This document shows positions 17,058 through 26,301 of a stretch of DNA of 64,000 bases, piece after piece. The position numbers and the translations under genes were made by a program. The notes below the pieces were generated by a model that ran no database searches, was not told the origin of the DNA, and saw only the letters and a program-made list of their open reading frames with translations. Source of the stretch: Halomarinibacterium sedimenti (GTDB lineage Bacteria; Bacteroidota; Bacteroidia; Flavobacteriales; Flavobacteriaceae); the NCBI RefSeq assembly GCF_019312585.1, contig NZ_JAHWDP010000001.1, forward strand, positions 1-64,000. Reading direction: 5' to 3'. Position 1 is the first letter of the stretch. Each line of letters opens with the position of its first letter.

Positions 17058-17095
17058 TATTTTTGTTTAAATATTTTGTATTTTTGTTAAACAAA
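17058..17095 (+). promoter_or_regulatory. crtI promoter/operator region
   Basis: TTTGTTTAA (17062-17070) and TTAAACAAA (17087-17095) form a perfect 9-bp dyad with a 16-bp spacer, ending 2 bp before the crtI ATG. Two -7-like TATTTTTG elements (17058-17065 and 17079-17086), 21 bp apart, lie in the same stretch. A dyad covering the promoter suits repression by the MerR-type neighbour. Confidence 0.5.
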
Positions 17096-17097
17096 TT

Positions 17098-18567
17098 ATG
17101 AATAAAACAATCGCAATCGTTGGTTCTGGGTTCTCATCTCTTGCCGCAGCTTCGTATTTAGCTAAAGAAGGTAACTTGGTTACTGTGTACGAAAAAAACA
17201 GTACCTACGGGGGAAGAGCTCGACAGTTAAAAATGGAAGGGTTTACTTTCGATATGGGCCCTACTTGGTATTGGATGCCAGATGTTTTTGAACGTTTCTT
17301 TCAAGATTTTGGAAAAGATTCTTCACAATATTTCCAACTCATAAAGTTGAATCCAGCCTACCAAGTATATTTTGGGGAGAACGATTCCATAACCATAGGC
17401 GATACCCTGGAAAAAATTACGGAAGCATTTGAAAAAGAAGAACCTGGAAGCTCTATTAAACTTCAAAAATTTATAAATGAAGCGCAGGATAATTACAACA
17501 TTGCTATTAAAGATTTAGTCTATCGACCAGGTCTTTCTCCTCTCGAATTGGTGACTCCCGTAACCATGAAAAAAATTGGTCAGTTTTTTAGTACCATTAG
17601 TAAAGAGGTTCGAAAAGAGTTCACCAATCCAAAGCTCATTTCAATTTTAGAGTTTCCCGTTTTATTCCTTGGTGCTAAACCTTCAAATACTCCTGCTTTT
17701 TATAGCTTTATGAATTACGCCGATTTTGGTTTGGGTACCTTTCATCCCAAAAACGGAATGTACAGTGTCATTGAAGGAATGATAGCGCTCGCAGAGTCGT
17801 TAGGCGTTCAGTTTAAAGCAAATATGAATGTTGAAAAGATAAACGTTGTAAATGGAAGGGCAACATCATTAACCATCAATTCACAAGAAATAAAAGCCGA
17901 TATCATTTTAAGTGGTGCGGATTATCATCATACGGAAACTCTTCTAGACAAATCATATAGGCAATATTCCGAAAAATATTGGGAGAAAAAAGTGTTTGCA
18001 CCTTCTTCCCTCCTTTTTTATGTAGGTTTTAGTAAAAAATTGAAAAACGTATCCCACCACACGCTATTTTTTGATGTTCCGTTTGAAGCACACGCTAAAG
18101 CTATTTATGATACCCCACAATGGCCAGAAGAACCATTATTTTATGCAAGCTTCCCTTCCATTACAGATAAGGATGCTGCACCAGAAGGTAAGGAAGCTGG
18201 CATCTTTTTAATTCCGCTTGCGCCAGGGCTTACAGATATTGAGGAAGTTAGAGAGGAATATTTTGAGTTAATTATTAATCGATTCGAAAAAATCACAAAC
18301 CAAGACGTTAAAAAATACGTTATATTTAAGGAAGCTTTTTGTATTAACGATTTTATTAAAGACTACAATTCTTACAAAGGAAATGCCTACGGATTAGCTA
18401 ATACATTGTTGCAAACTGCTTTTTTAAGACCGAAATTAAAAAGCAAAAAAGCAAAAGGATTGTATTTTACTGGACAACTAACGGTGCCAGGACCCGGAGT
18501 ACCACCGTCGCTAATTTCAGGAAAAATAGTTTCAAATCTTATTCAAAAAGAAATTACAACCACATGA
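17098..18567 (+). CDS. crtI: Phytoene desaturase
   Basis: FAD-dependent desaturase turning colourless phytoene into lycopene. 489 aa, normal length. The N-terminal dinucleotide fold reads IVGSGFSSLAAASYLAKEG, followed by GGRARQLKMEGFTFDMGPTW. The C-terminal signature is present as GLYFTGQLTVPGPGVPPSL. First gene of crtI-crtB-crtZ-lycopene cyclase-tspO. Its TGA overlaps the crtB ATG (ATGA), so the two are translationally coupled. Confidence 0.95.
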   Translation: MNKTIAIVGSGFSSLAAASYLAKEGNLVTVYEKNSTYGGRARQLKMEGFTFDMGPTWYWMPDVFERFFQDFGKDSSQYFQLIKLNPAYQVYFGENDSITIGDTLEKITEAFEKEEPGSSIKLQKFINEAQDNYNIAIKDLVYRPGLSPLELVTPVTMKKIGQFFSTISKEVRKEFTNPKLISILEFPVLFLGAKPSNTPAFYSFMNYADFGLGTFHPKNGMYSVIEGMIALAESLGVQFKANMNVEKINVVNGRATSLTINSQEIKADIILSGADYHHTETLLDKSYRQYSEKYWEKKVFAPSSLLFYVGFSKKLKNVSHHTLFFDVPFEAHAKAIYDTPQWPEEPLFYASFPSITDKDAAPEGKEAGIFLIPLAPGLTDIEEVREEYFELIINRFEKITNQDVKKYVIFKEAFCINDFIKDYNSYKGNAYGLANTLLQTAFLRPKLKSKKAKGLYFTGQLTVPGPGVPPSLISGKIVSNLIQKEITTT

Positions 18568-19406
18568 AAGCATTATTCGACACTGTCTCTGAAACCTGCA
18601 GCAAAAAGGTAACTAATACCTATAGCACTTCCTTTTCTATGGCAACCAAAATGCTAGCACCATCCATAAGACAAGATATTTACAATATTTATGGCTTTGT
18701 GAGATTTGCAGATGAGATTGTAGATTCGTTTCACGAATATGATAAAAAAACATTGTTTGATAGATTTGAAGTAGATCTCGATAATGCCCTTAAAGATAAA
18801 ATAAGCCTCAACCCTATTCTCAACTCTTTTCAGCATACCGTTCATAAATATAACATTGAACGAGATTTAATAGATTCCTTTATGTTGAGCATGCGTTTAG
18901 ATCTTTCAAAAAATATATATAAAACCGATGAGGAGTTTAAACAATACATTTATGGCTCTGCAGATGTTGTGGGCCTCATGTGTTTAAAAGTGTTTGTAAA
19001 AGGTGATGTTCAAAAATTTGAGGAACTAAAAGAAGCAGCCATGAGTTTAGGGTCTGCTTTTCAGAAAGTAAATTTCCTAAGAGATTTAAAGGCTGATTTC
19101 GAAGGTTTAAATAGAACATATTTCCCAAATACCAACCTCAACGAACTCGATGAAATTTCAAAAAACCAAATTATAAATGAAATTGAAAGCGATTTTAAGC
19201 GAGGTTATGAAGGCATTTTAAAACTACCCACCGAAGCTAAATTTGGTGTGTTTATGGCGTATCGTTATTATAAAAGGCTATTGAAAAAACTTCATAAAAC
19301 CCCTGCCATAGAAATAAAAAATGCGAGAATTCGTGTTCCTAATTATGAAAAATTTGGGCTATTGACGCGTGGCTATGTAAAATATCATTTAAATTTGGTG
19401 AAGTAA
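18564..19406 (+). CDS. crtB: Phytoene synthase
   Basis: Condenses two geranylgeranyl diphosphates into phytoene. 280 aa. The two Asp-rich magnesium-binding motifs are visible as FADEIVDSF and NFLRDLKADFEG. It overlaps crtI by 4 bp and is followed 2 bp later by crtZ. No geranylgeranyl diphosphate synthase (crtE) is in the operon, so the precursor must come from elsewhere on the chromosome. Confidence 0.95.
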   Translation: MKALFDTVSETCSKKVTNTYSTSFSMATKMLAPSIRQDIYNIYGFVRFADEIVDSFHEYDKKTLFDRFEVDLDNALKDKISLNPILNSFQHTVHKYNIERDLIDSFMLSMRLDLSKNIYKTDEEFKQYIYGSADVVGLMCLKVFVKGDVQKFEELKEAAMSLGSAFQKVNFLRDLKADFEGLNRTYFPNTNLNELDEISKNQIINEIESDFKRGYEGILKLPTEAKFGVFMAYRYYKRLLKKLHKTPAIEIKNARIRVPNYEKFGLLTRGYVKYHLNLVK

Positions 19407-19408
19407 TT

Positions 19409-19858
19409 ATGACCATAGTAAACTGGATATTAATCTTTCTTGGAACCTTTTGCGGTATGGAGTTTATGGCTTGGTTTACCCATAAATATGTGATGCATGG
19501 TTTTTTATGGAACTTACATAGAGATCACCATAAAAAAGATCACAAAAGTTGGTGGGAACGAAATGATGCCTTTTTCCTTTTTTACGCTGCAGTGAGTATC
19601 TTTTGTTTTGTCCGTTGGCAATACTATGGGTTTTTGGCTGGGCTACCTATTGGAATAGGTATTTTCTCTTATGGTGTTACCTATTTTTTCGTGCATGACA
19701 TTTTTATTCACCAACGATTTAAAATGTTTAGAAATGCCAATAATTGGTATGCTCGAGGGATACGACGGGCTCATAAAATGCATCATAAACACCTTGGCAA
19801 AGATGAAGGTGAATGTTTTGGCATGTTATTCCCTCCTTTAAAATATTTCAAAAACTAA
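19409..19858 (+). CDS. crtZ: Beta-carotene hydroxylase
   Basis: Membrane di-iron hydroxylase that adds 3- and 3'-OH to beta-carotene, giving zeaxanthin. 149 aa. The His motifs of the fatty-acid-hydroxylase superfamily are present: HKYVMH, HRDHH, and HKMHHKH near the C-terminus, with about four hydrophobic segments. It lies between crtB and the lycopene cyclase with gaps of a few bases. Confidence 0.93.
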   Translation: MTIVNWILIFLGTFCGMEFMAWFTHKYVMHGFLWNLHRDHHKKDHKSWWERNDAFFLFYAAVSIFCFVRWQYYGFLAGLPIGIGIFSYGVTYFFVHDIFIHQRFKMFRNANNWYARGIRRAHKMHHKHLGKDEGECFGMLFPPLKYFKN

Positions 19859-19861
19859 AGA

Positions 19862-20554
19862 ATGAAATACCTATACCTTTGGCTCAATATAGGTTCTTTT
19901 ATAATTCCCTTCCTTTTTAGTTTTCATCCAAAACTCCAGTTTTACAAAAAGTGGCGTTCCTTTTTTTTGGGTGTGTTGGTCATGATGGCCGTTTTTATTC
20001 CGTGGGATATTGCCTTTACACAAAACGGTTTTTGGGGATTTAATGAAGCATACACCACAGGGATTTATCTTTTCAATTTACCCATAGAAGAATGGTTATT
20101 CTTTATTTGCATTCCGTACGCTTGTATTTTTACACATTATGCTTTGCTCACGTTATTTCCAAAATTTTCTCTGTCAGAAAAAATAACCCAAATAAGTTAT
20201 CTTGTATTAATTTCTGCGCTCATAGTGGTGCTTTGGTATCATTATAACAAATGGTATACATTAGTTTGTTTTGTTTATGCATTATTGGTTTTGGGCATCA
20301 CATATAATTATAAAAAAGCAGTATTACCTTATTTTTTTGCCACCTATTTAATTATTCTAATTCCCTTTTTTATTGTTAATGGAATTCTAACAGGGAGCTT
20401 TATTGAAGAACAAGTGGTCTGGTATGCTAATTCTGAAAATCTTGGTGTTCGTTTATTTACAATCCCAATTGAAGACACTATTTACAACCTTGGAATGCTA
20501 TTAACAGTATTAATAGTTACTGAAGCTTTTTCGTCAAATCAAAAACCAATATAA
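19862..20554 (+). CDS. crtYcd: Lycopene beta-cyclase, heterodimer-derived (CrtYcd) type
   Basis: 230 aa, hydrophobic, about seven membrane segments. Two related halves are visible: GFNEAYTTGIYLFNLPIEEW in the first and ENLGVRLFTIPIEDTIYN in the second, the signature of fused CrtYc/CrtYd cyclases, not the FAD-binding CrtY. It closes both ends of lycopene to make beta-carotene. Given its place between crtZ and tspO, the pathway end product is most likely zeaxanthin. Confidence 0.9.
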   Translation: MKYLYLWLNIGSFIIPFLFSFHPKLQFYKKWRSFFLGVLVMMAVFIPWDIAFTQNGFWGFNEAYTTGIYLFNLPIEEWLFFICIPYACIFTHYALLTLFPKFSLSEKITQISYLVLISALIVVLWYHYNKWYTLVCFVYALLVLGITYNYKKAVLPYFFATYLIILIPFFIVNGILTGSFIEEQVVWYANSENLGVRLFTIPIEDTIYNLGMLLTVLIVTEAFSSNQKPI

Positions 20555-21016
20555 ATGTTAAAGAGAATTATTTTGTTTCTTGTTATAACTTTTGGGGGAT
20601 TAGCATTGGGGAGTCTATTTACTACAGAAGGAGCATCTTCAACATGGTATGAAGCATTACCAAAAGCTCCGTGGACTCCGCCAGGTTGGGTGTTTGGTGT
20701 AGCGTGGACTTTCATCATGGTTTGTTTTTCACTCTATATGGCACTATTATCGGAGAAAGTGAAGAATAAAAAACAACTCATCATTTTATTTACAATTCAA
20801 TGGATTTTAAATGTTTCTTGGAATCCAGTCTTTTTTTATTTTCATAAGATAGCTATGGGCTTACTTGTAATAACAGCCTTATTGGTTATTATTCATGTTT
20901 TTCTTTTTAGATATTATAAAATTTTAGCCTGGAGAAGCTTACTCATTTTACCTTATGCCATTTGGCTTTGGATAGCCACATCATTAAATGCATATATCTA
21001 TTGGTTTCATCCTTAA
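20555..21016 (+). CDS. tspO: TspO/MBR family tryptophan-rich sensory protein
   Basis: 153 aa, five membrane segments, Trp/Pro-rich. Family motifs include APWTPPGWVFGVAWTF and QWILNVSWNPVFF. TspO homologues bind porphyrins, degrade protoporphyrin IX in light, or act as stress regulators, and in Rhodobacter TspO modulates pigment genes. Here the ATG follows the cyclase stop directly, making it the last gene of the carotenoid operon. That suggests a role linked to photo-oxidative stress, by inference only. Confidence 0.92.
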   Translation: MLKRIILFLVITFGGLALGSLFTTEGASSTWYEALPKAPWTPPGWVFGVAWTFIMVCFSLYMALLSEKVKNKKQLIILFTIQWILNVSWNPVFFYFHKIAMGLLVITALLVIIHVFLFRYYKILAWRSLLILPYAIWLWIATSLNAYIYWFHP

Positions 21017-21019
21017 ATG

Positions 21020-21050
21020 AAAAAACCGCCTTAGGTTAAAGCGGTTTTTT
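21020..21050 (+). terminator. Terminator of the carotenoid operon
   Basis: AAAAAACCGC (21020-21029) pairs with GCGGTTTTTT (21041-21050), 11-nt loop, directly after the tspO stop. Confidence 0.85.
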
Positions 21051-21215
21051 CATAGCAAATGTTTCTTTTTAGAGGAGGCGTAGGGCTCTTACTTTATGTT
21101 TCATTTACATTGGATATTAATTCAAATACAAAAAGTTTGCCAAAAACTTAATTTACTTATTGTAATTAATGCATTTATCTATAAAACCAGTAAAAACAAA
21201 TTTACCCTACCAAAA

Positions 21216-21246
21216 AAAAGAGCCTTGTAAATTACAAGGCTCTTTT
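21216..21246 (-). terminator. Terminator of the M36 protease gene
   Basis: AAAAGAGCCTTGTAA and TTACAAGGCTCTTTT form a near-perfect long palindrome just after the minus-strand stop at 21265. Between it and 21050 I see only AT-rich sequence. Confidence 0.8.
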
Positions 21247-21264
21247 AATTAAATTAATCTTTAT

Positions 21265-24200
21265 TTATTTCTTGATTATTCTTTTTACTACTGAGGATGT
21301 TTCTCCTTCAATAGAAATAAAATACAATCCTGTTGCATAACTTTCTAAAGAGAATGAAATAGTATCATTCATCCCTTGTAAATTAATTGTATTTATAATT
21401 CTTCCATTGACATCCGTTATGACTACTTTCTTAAGTTGCTCATTACTAGAATTAACTAATTGAACTTCTCCAGAAGATGGATTAGGAATTAATACAATCT
21501 CATTTTCAAAGGAATTTGTTTCAGTTCCTAAGATTTCTTCAACGGTTACATCAAAGGTACAGCTAGATGTATTTCCATATTCATCTTCGGCAGTCATCGT
21601 AATGGTATGAACTCCAACGGCAACATCAGTTCCTGCAACAGGAGACTGGGTTAAAATTGGATCTGTAGTACAATTATCCACTACAGTAGTAGAGGAAGCA
21701 TAATCTGGTAGTGTATATTGCTCCCCTTCATTTACTTGCACGGTTTCGTCTGCAGGACACGTAATATCTGGAGCAATGGCATCAATAGTCACTTCCTCTT
21801 CGGTTCTAGCACCTAGACATCCATCAACTCCTAAATTAATATCATCATTGGCAACTCCATAATCTGAAGACGAACAAACGTTTGCCCAATTAGAAGCATT
21901 ATCATCATCCCCATTTCTTCTATAGGATCCTGTACAACCTTGAGTAAAGCTTGCTCCATCTCCAGTCCAATCCAAATTGGCAGCTGTAATATTAAATCCA
22001 TTAATAGTAACATTTAGACCTGCAATTGCAGCAGCAGAATGTTGCCAAAATACTGAATCAACGACATTACCTTGATCGTCTATGATAATAATCCATCCAG
22101 GATTGTTATCGTTCCAGAAGATATTATTACCCCAATATCCAGAACCTCCACTATCATTCCAATTCATCACAGAATCGGCACCCATATTCCCTAGGGGTTG
22201 AACAATTGGATTAGCGATATTAATATTATTATAATCGTCACTTACAGCTACTACATATCCCGTATAATCAGCTGCAAGACCTACATTCTGAATTTCTAAT
22301 TGATCTGGAGTCTGTAAGGTAACTTCTGAAATCACTAATTGTGATAAAGGAACATCTGGTGTTTCTTGTGCAAAAACGCTTGTATTTCCAATAGGTGTAA
22401 AAGTATAGTCATTTCCTTGGAATAGTAATGTACCACCTGTTGCAGCATCATACCACCGAATCACATTATTAGGATCTAAAGGAATGGCCGAAACAGTTAC
22501 ATCATCCCCCAAACAAAAATCACTTCCTCCACTGGTTGGTGGACCAGGTGGCAAGGCCAAAACTTCTATATCATCAGTATCAGAAGAGGCTACAGAACAG
22601 TTTCCAGCAGGAACTTCATAGGTGATTGTGTGAACACCTACACCTGCTACCACAGGGTCAAAAGAGAAAGTAATTCCATTCCCATCATCTGTAACACCGG
22701 GACCGCTATACACACCTCCTAATGGCGTTCCTCCTCCTAAGCCTGTTAGCTCATCGGCACCTTCACAAACATCTTCTGGAGCCGTAAATGACGCTAATTG
22801 ACTTGGAGTATCGAATGCTTCAGTACCATCACTTCGGCTTCCGGAAGAGCCTTGATCGGCACTTACTCCTAATCCTCTTTTTGCAAAAGCATCCCATAAA
22901 ATACATTCATTTATTCCACCATATAAGGCAACATCTGCAGCAAAAATTGCATCTCTACCATCCACAAATCCTGGGCTACAAGGCTGAAGTTTCATTCCTT
23001 CAGTAACTAATGCCATAGCCATAACATTTCCAGCATCTAAATTAGGGTCTCCTGTAAAGTTAAAAATATCTGCATCCCATCCATGTTCATCGATAAGTGC
23101 CCAGGTCATTTCCCAAATGGTCGTTGCCCAAACAGAACCCACACCATGTGGTACTGCCGCAGTTTTAATATCATCATATGTTTGTGGGTTTACAGCTACA
23201 TCTGTACTATACGGGAAAGGTCTAATTCCCGCACCACCTGGACCTTGTCCAAATAAATACGTTCCAACTCCTCTTGGATCTGTTCCCATATCCCCAGGCT
23301 CAATAGTCATAACCGCTCCATACCAATCACTCCAACCTTCACCCATTTGTTCTTGGTTACTTAAACAACCTGTATTATTAGGACCTCCTGTGAGTCTATT
23401 GGAAATTCCGTGACCGTATTCGTGAAAGATTACTAAATTATCAAAATCACCATCCTTGTTGCCACATACGTACATCTGCATGGTAGGATTACTTCCGTCA
23501 GGCGGTGTTCCAAAGTTTGCATTACAAGTACCTGAACCATCTTGTGCTTCAGAATTTACAGAATCACTTCCTGCACCACCATTTCCGTAGTTATTTTCTT
23601 GGAAATTCCCAGAAGCTTCATCAAATCCATAAATGTACATCACATCGTGAATGATGTTATTCCAATAAAAAAGATTGGTAATTGCTGCCGATTCATACTG
23701 TGTACCAGCCGTATAATTTTGATCAAATGGATATCCCGTAAAATCTAAAGTAGCTCCACCATCTGGTTGAAATCCAGGATTATCTCCATCCTCATAGGAG
23801 TTTGTATTATTCCCTCTGGTTACCGTAAACTCAGCACCAGCTATACCATCAGTATCATGCCACCCAAAAGGAGAGGCCGTAGGGTTTGCTGGTAAGGTTT
23901 CAATAGTTCTTGCTCCATAGTAAGGACTTTCAATAGGTGGTGCAAAAACTTCATAACTATTTGGAATAACAGCAATACTTTCATTGTTTCTTTCTTCAAT
24001 TAGCTCACAATAATTAGGTATATCATAAAGATTTTTATTGTAATCTAATGTTTCATGAATACTATGATCGTGTTCAAAATTACAACTAGACATCCAGTTT
24101 ACCTGATCTAAAACGGTTCCAAAATTTGCATCTACACGAACACTCCACCAGTTTTGCTGTGCTTTTTCTTCAATAGAAAGATCCCAGGCTAATGCTAGTT

Positions 24201-24714
24201 TATTGTCTTGTGTAATCTGGTAAACTAATTTTGCAGGAATATCACTTAAAGAAATACCTCCTCGGCTTAGTAATGTTTCCTTATTTACAGAGCCTTTTTG
24301 CTGAAGCACATTTAGTCCTTCTGAAATAGAATACCCAAAGTAATTGGCTGCTGCCTGAACGGCTTGCACCGCATTAATAGAAACCGTGGTTCTTCCTGTA
24401 GCTTTCTGTGCAACATCTTTTACAAAATGATTATTCGATTTTAACACCTGTCCGTTAGGAAAAATATGAATACTAGACTGGGTTCCGTTAATTTCAATTC
24501 CGTTGAGTGTTTGCGTGTAATACACATGTAAAACACCGCTGGTACGACTCGTGTGTTGACTCGTAATTACCCAGTTAAAATCTTGCTGAGTAATCTTATT
24601 ATTTTCTAGTAGTTGGTCAAGTTCTTGGTCAATGCTTTGTTTAACGTTTTGCGAATTTACCGAGGTTACCAAAATCAAGGTAAATGCAAACATTAGCATA
24701 ATAGTTTTTCTCAT
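21265..24714 (-). CDS. Secreted M36 (fungalysin-type) metalloprotease with T9SS sorting domain
   Basis: 1149 aa extracellular protease. It has a signal peptide (about 1-21), an FTP-like propeptide (about 30-210) and an M36 catalytic domain (about 260-640) with zinc motif HEYGH near residue 431 and the downstream Glu block GEGWSDW. An Ig-like stretch (about 735-800), a lamin-tail-like region around LVISEVTLQTPDQLEIQN, and a HYR-type module (APDITCPADETVQV) follow. The C-terminal sorting domain (about 1070-1149, IPNPSSGEVQL ... YATGLYFISI ... KRIIKK) directs export by type IX secretion and anchoring or release at the cell surface. It is monocistronic, with terminators on both sides. Confidence 0.93.
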   Translation of the reverse strand: MRKTIMLMFAFTLILVTSVNSQNVKQSIDQELDQLLENNKITQQDFNWVITSQHTSRTSGVLHVYYTQTLNGIEINGTQSSIHIFPNGQVLKSNNHFVKDVAQKATGRTTVSINAVQAVQAAANYFGYSISEGLNVLQQKGSVNKETLLSRGGISLSDIPAKLVYQITQDNKLALAWDLSIEEKAQQNWWSVRVDANFGTVLDQVNWMSSCNFEHDHSIHETLDYNKNLYDIPNYCELIEERNNESIAVIPNSYEVFAPPIESPYYGARTIETLPANPTASPFGWHDTDGIAGAEFTVTRGNNTNSYEDGDNPGFQPDGGATLDFTGYPFDQNYTAGTQYESAAITNLFYWNNIIHDVMYIYGFDEASGNFQENNYGNGGAGSDSVNSEAQDGSGTCNANFGTPPDGSNPTMQMYVCGNKDGDFDNLVIFHEYGHGISNRLTGGPNNTGCLSNQEQMGEGWSDWYGAVMTIEPGDMGTDPRGVGTYLFGQGPGGAGIRPFPYSTDVAVNPQTYDDIKTAAVPHGVGSVWATTIWEMTWALIDEHGWDADIFNFTGDPNLDAGNVMAMALVTEGMKLQPCSPGFVDGRDAIFAADVALYGGINECILWDAFAKRGLGVSADQGSSGSRSDGTEAFDTPSQLASFTAPEDVCEGADELTGLGGGTPLGGVYSGPGVTDDGNGITFSFDPVVAGVGVHTITYEVPAGNCSVASSDTDDIEVLALPPGPPTSGGSDFCLGDDVTVSAIPLDPNNVIRWYDAATGGTLLFQGNDYTFTPIGNTSVFAQETPDVPLSQLVISEVTLQTPDQLEIQNVGLAADYTGYVVAVSDDYNNINIANPIVQPLGNMGADSVMNWNDSGGSGYWGNNIFWNDNNPGWIIIIDDQGNVVDSVFWQHSAAAIAGLNVTINGFNITAANLDWTGDGASFTQGCTGSYRRNGDDDNASNWANVCSSSDYGVANDDINLGVDGCLGARTEEEVTIDAIAPDITCPADETVQVNEGEQYTLPDYASSTTVVDNCTTDPILTQSPVAGTDVAVGVHTITMTAEDEYGNTSSCTFDVTVEEILGTETNSFENEIVLIPNPSSGEVQLVNSSNEQLKKVVITDVNGRIINTINLQGMNDTISFSLESYATGLYFISIEGETSSVVKRIIKK

Positions 24715-24899
24715 AATAATTCTAAGATTTAGTTAGTTTAAGGTGAGGATGTTGTAAATCTATTAAAAAAGGAAATAGCTCACAACAATTTTATAGGAAT
24801 GAATGCTTTTTTAACATACGACATATTCGTTTGAACCTTTAACGCTATCCCCTTTAAATCTAATAATTTTCCCTATTTTAGTAGGAAATAAATTGCTAT

Positions 24900-25439
24900 A
24901 TGACCCAACCAGACGAACTCATCCTTGAAATGCAACAAGGAAGCGAGAAAGCATTTTCACAATTGTATGAAATGTATTCGCGGGCTATCTATTCTGTAAT
25001 TCATGTCATTCTTAGAGATGATGAAGTAACCGAAGAAGTCCTACAGGATGTATTTATAAAAGTTTGGAAGAATGCCAACTCATATTCTGTGGAAAAGGGA
25101 CGTTTTTATACTTGGTTACTTAACATTGCAAGAAATACTGCTATTGATAAAACCCGATCGAAATCTTTTAAGAACTCCAATAAAAACCTTTCTACAGATA
25201 ACTTCGTATATGTGATAGGTGGTCATAACGATTTAAATGAAAAAACAGACGCCATCGGAATTCAAAAATTTGTAGATAAATTAAAACCTCTTTGCATCAA
25301 ACTACTCGATCTACTTTATTTTAAAGGATACACCCAAAATGAAACAGCAGAAGCACTGGAAACTCCTTTAGGAACTATTAAAACACGTGCTAGAAACTGT
25401 ATTAAAGATTTACGGAAATTGACATTACAAGAGGTATGA
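24900..25439 (+). CDS. ECF-type RNA polymerase sigma factor (SigK-like)
   Basis: 179 aa. Region 2 (about 22-92, with EEVLQDVFIKVWKNA and FYTWLLNIARNTAIDKTR) and region 4 HTH (about 125-175, LLYFKGYTQNETAEALETPLGTIKTRA) are both present. It redirects RNA polymerase to stress or envelope promoters. Its stop overlaps the start of the anti-sigma gene (ATGA). No standard TAnnTTTG element is apparent in 24715-24899, which may fit autoregulation by its own sigma. Confidence 0.93.
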   Translation: MTQPDELILEMQQGSEKAFSQLYEMYSRAIYSVIHVILRDDEVTEEVLQDVFIKVWKNANSYSVEKGRFYTWLLNIARNTAIDKTRSKSFKNSNKNLSTDNFVYVIGGHNDLNEKTDAIGIQKFVDKLKPLCIKLLDLLYFKGYTQNETAEALETPLGTIKTRARNCIKDLRKLTLQEV

Positions 25440-26230
25440 AAAAGATTAAAGATATTATAGAATCTGGGACCTTAGAACTCTACGTTACAGGTGCTTTATC
25501 CCAACGAGAAGCGATGGAGGTGGAGGATATTCTTGATGAATATCCTGAAGTAAAACGTGAAGTTGAAAAGATTGAAGCGGCACTCATGAACCTCTCCTAT
25601 GACGATAACTTTACCATTCCAGACTCGGTTTGGGAAGGCGTGTTGAATTCCATTAAAGGAGTTCGTACGTTGAATGTCCCAAAAAAGTCAACCAATTGGT
25701 CTATGATGACAGGATGGGCAGCGGCTATTGTATTCTTATTAGGAATTTTCTGGATGCTGAAAGAAAACAACACCCTAGAAAATCAAGTGCGAGTAACTTC
25801 AACGCAAAATGCCGTCTTAAAAGGAAAAGTTTCTACGACCGAAGAAGCTCTGGCTTCCTCACAAGAGTTACTAGACATCATTCGCTCTAAAGACTATAGA
25901 GAAATTAATCTACCCGGAAATGTAGCCGTTTCGCCAGAATCGTATGCCAAAGTGTATTATAACGATAAAGATAAAATTGCTTACATCGACGCACGCGGAT
26001 TACCCACACCTCCCTCTGGAAAAGTGTACCAAGTGTGGTCGCTTATTATGGACCCTTTAACCCCAAGAAGTGTTGGATTATTGGACAATTATGAAAGCAC
26101 CAATACTAAAGTCTTTAAACTAGAAAATATTCCAGATCCAGAGGCCTTCGGAATTACACTCGAGCCAGAAGGTGGTAGTGAAAGTCCAACACTTACCCAA
26201 TTATATACTTTGGGAATGGTTTCACCATAA
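25436..26230 (+). CDS. Membrane anti-sigma factor (RskA-like)
   Basis: 264 aa. The cytoplasmic N-terminus has an anti-sigma fold (about 1-75), followed by one transmembrane segment (about 92-110, TGWAAAIVFLLGIFWML), a coiled-coil stretch and a periplasmic anti-sigma-K C-terminal domain (about 150-264). It holds the ECF sigma factor inactive until a signal triggers release. It is translationally coupled to the sigma gene. A terminator follows. Confidence 0.9.
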   Translation: MKKIKDIIESGTLELYVTGALSQREAMEVEDILDEYPEVKREVEKIEAALMNLSYDDNFTIPDSVWEGVLNSIKGVRTLNVPKKSTNWSMMTGWAAAIVFLLGIFWMLKENNTLENQVRVTSTQNAVLKGKVSTTEEALASSQELLDIIRSKDYREINLPGNVAVSPESYAKVYYNDKDKIAYIDARGLPTPPSGKVYQVWSLIMDPLTPRSVGLLDNYESTNTKVFKLENIPDPEAFGITLEPEGGSESPTLTQLYTLGMVSP

Positions 26231-26255
26231 TTTTAATTACTGATTACACAAAAAG

Positions 26256-26281
26256 AAAGGGCATCCAATTGGATGCCCTTT
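26256..26281. terminator. Bidirectional terminator after the anti-sigma gene
   Basis: AAAGGGCATCC (26256-26266), AATT loop, GGATGCCCTTT (26271-26281): perfect 11-bp stem between two convergent genes. Confidence 0.87.
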
Positions 26282-26301
26282 TTACTTCTTAAATATATAG
26301 A

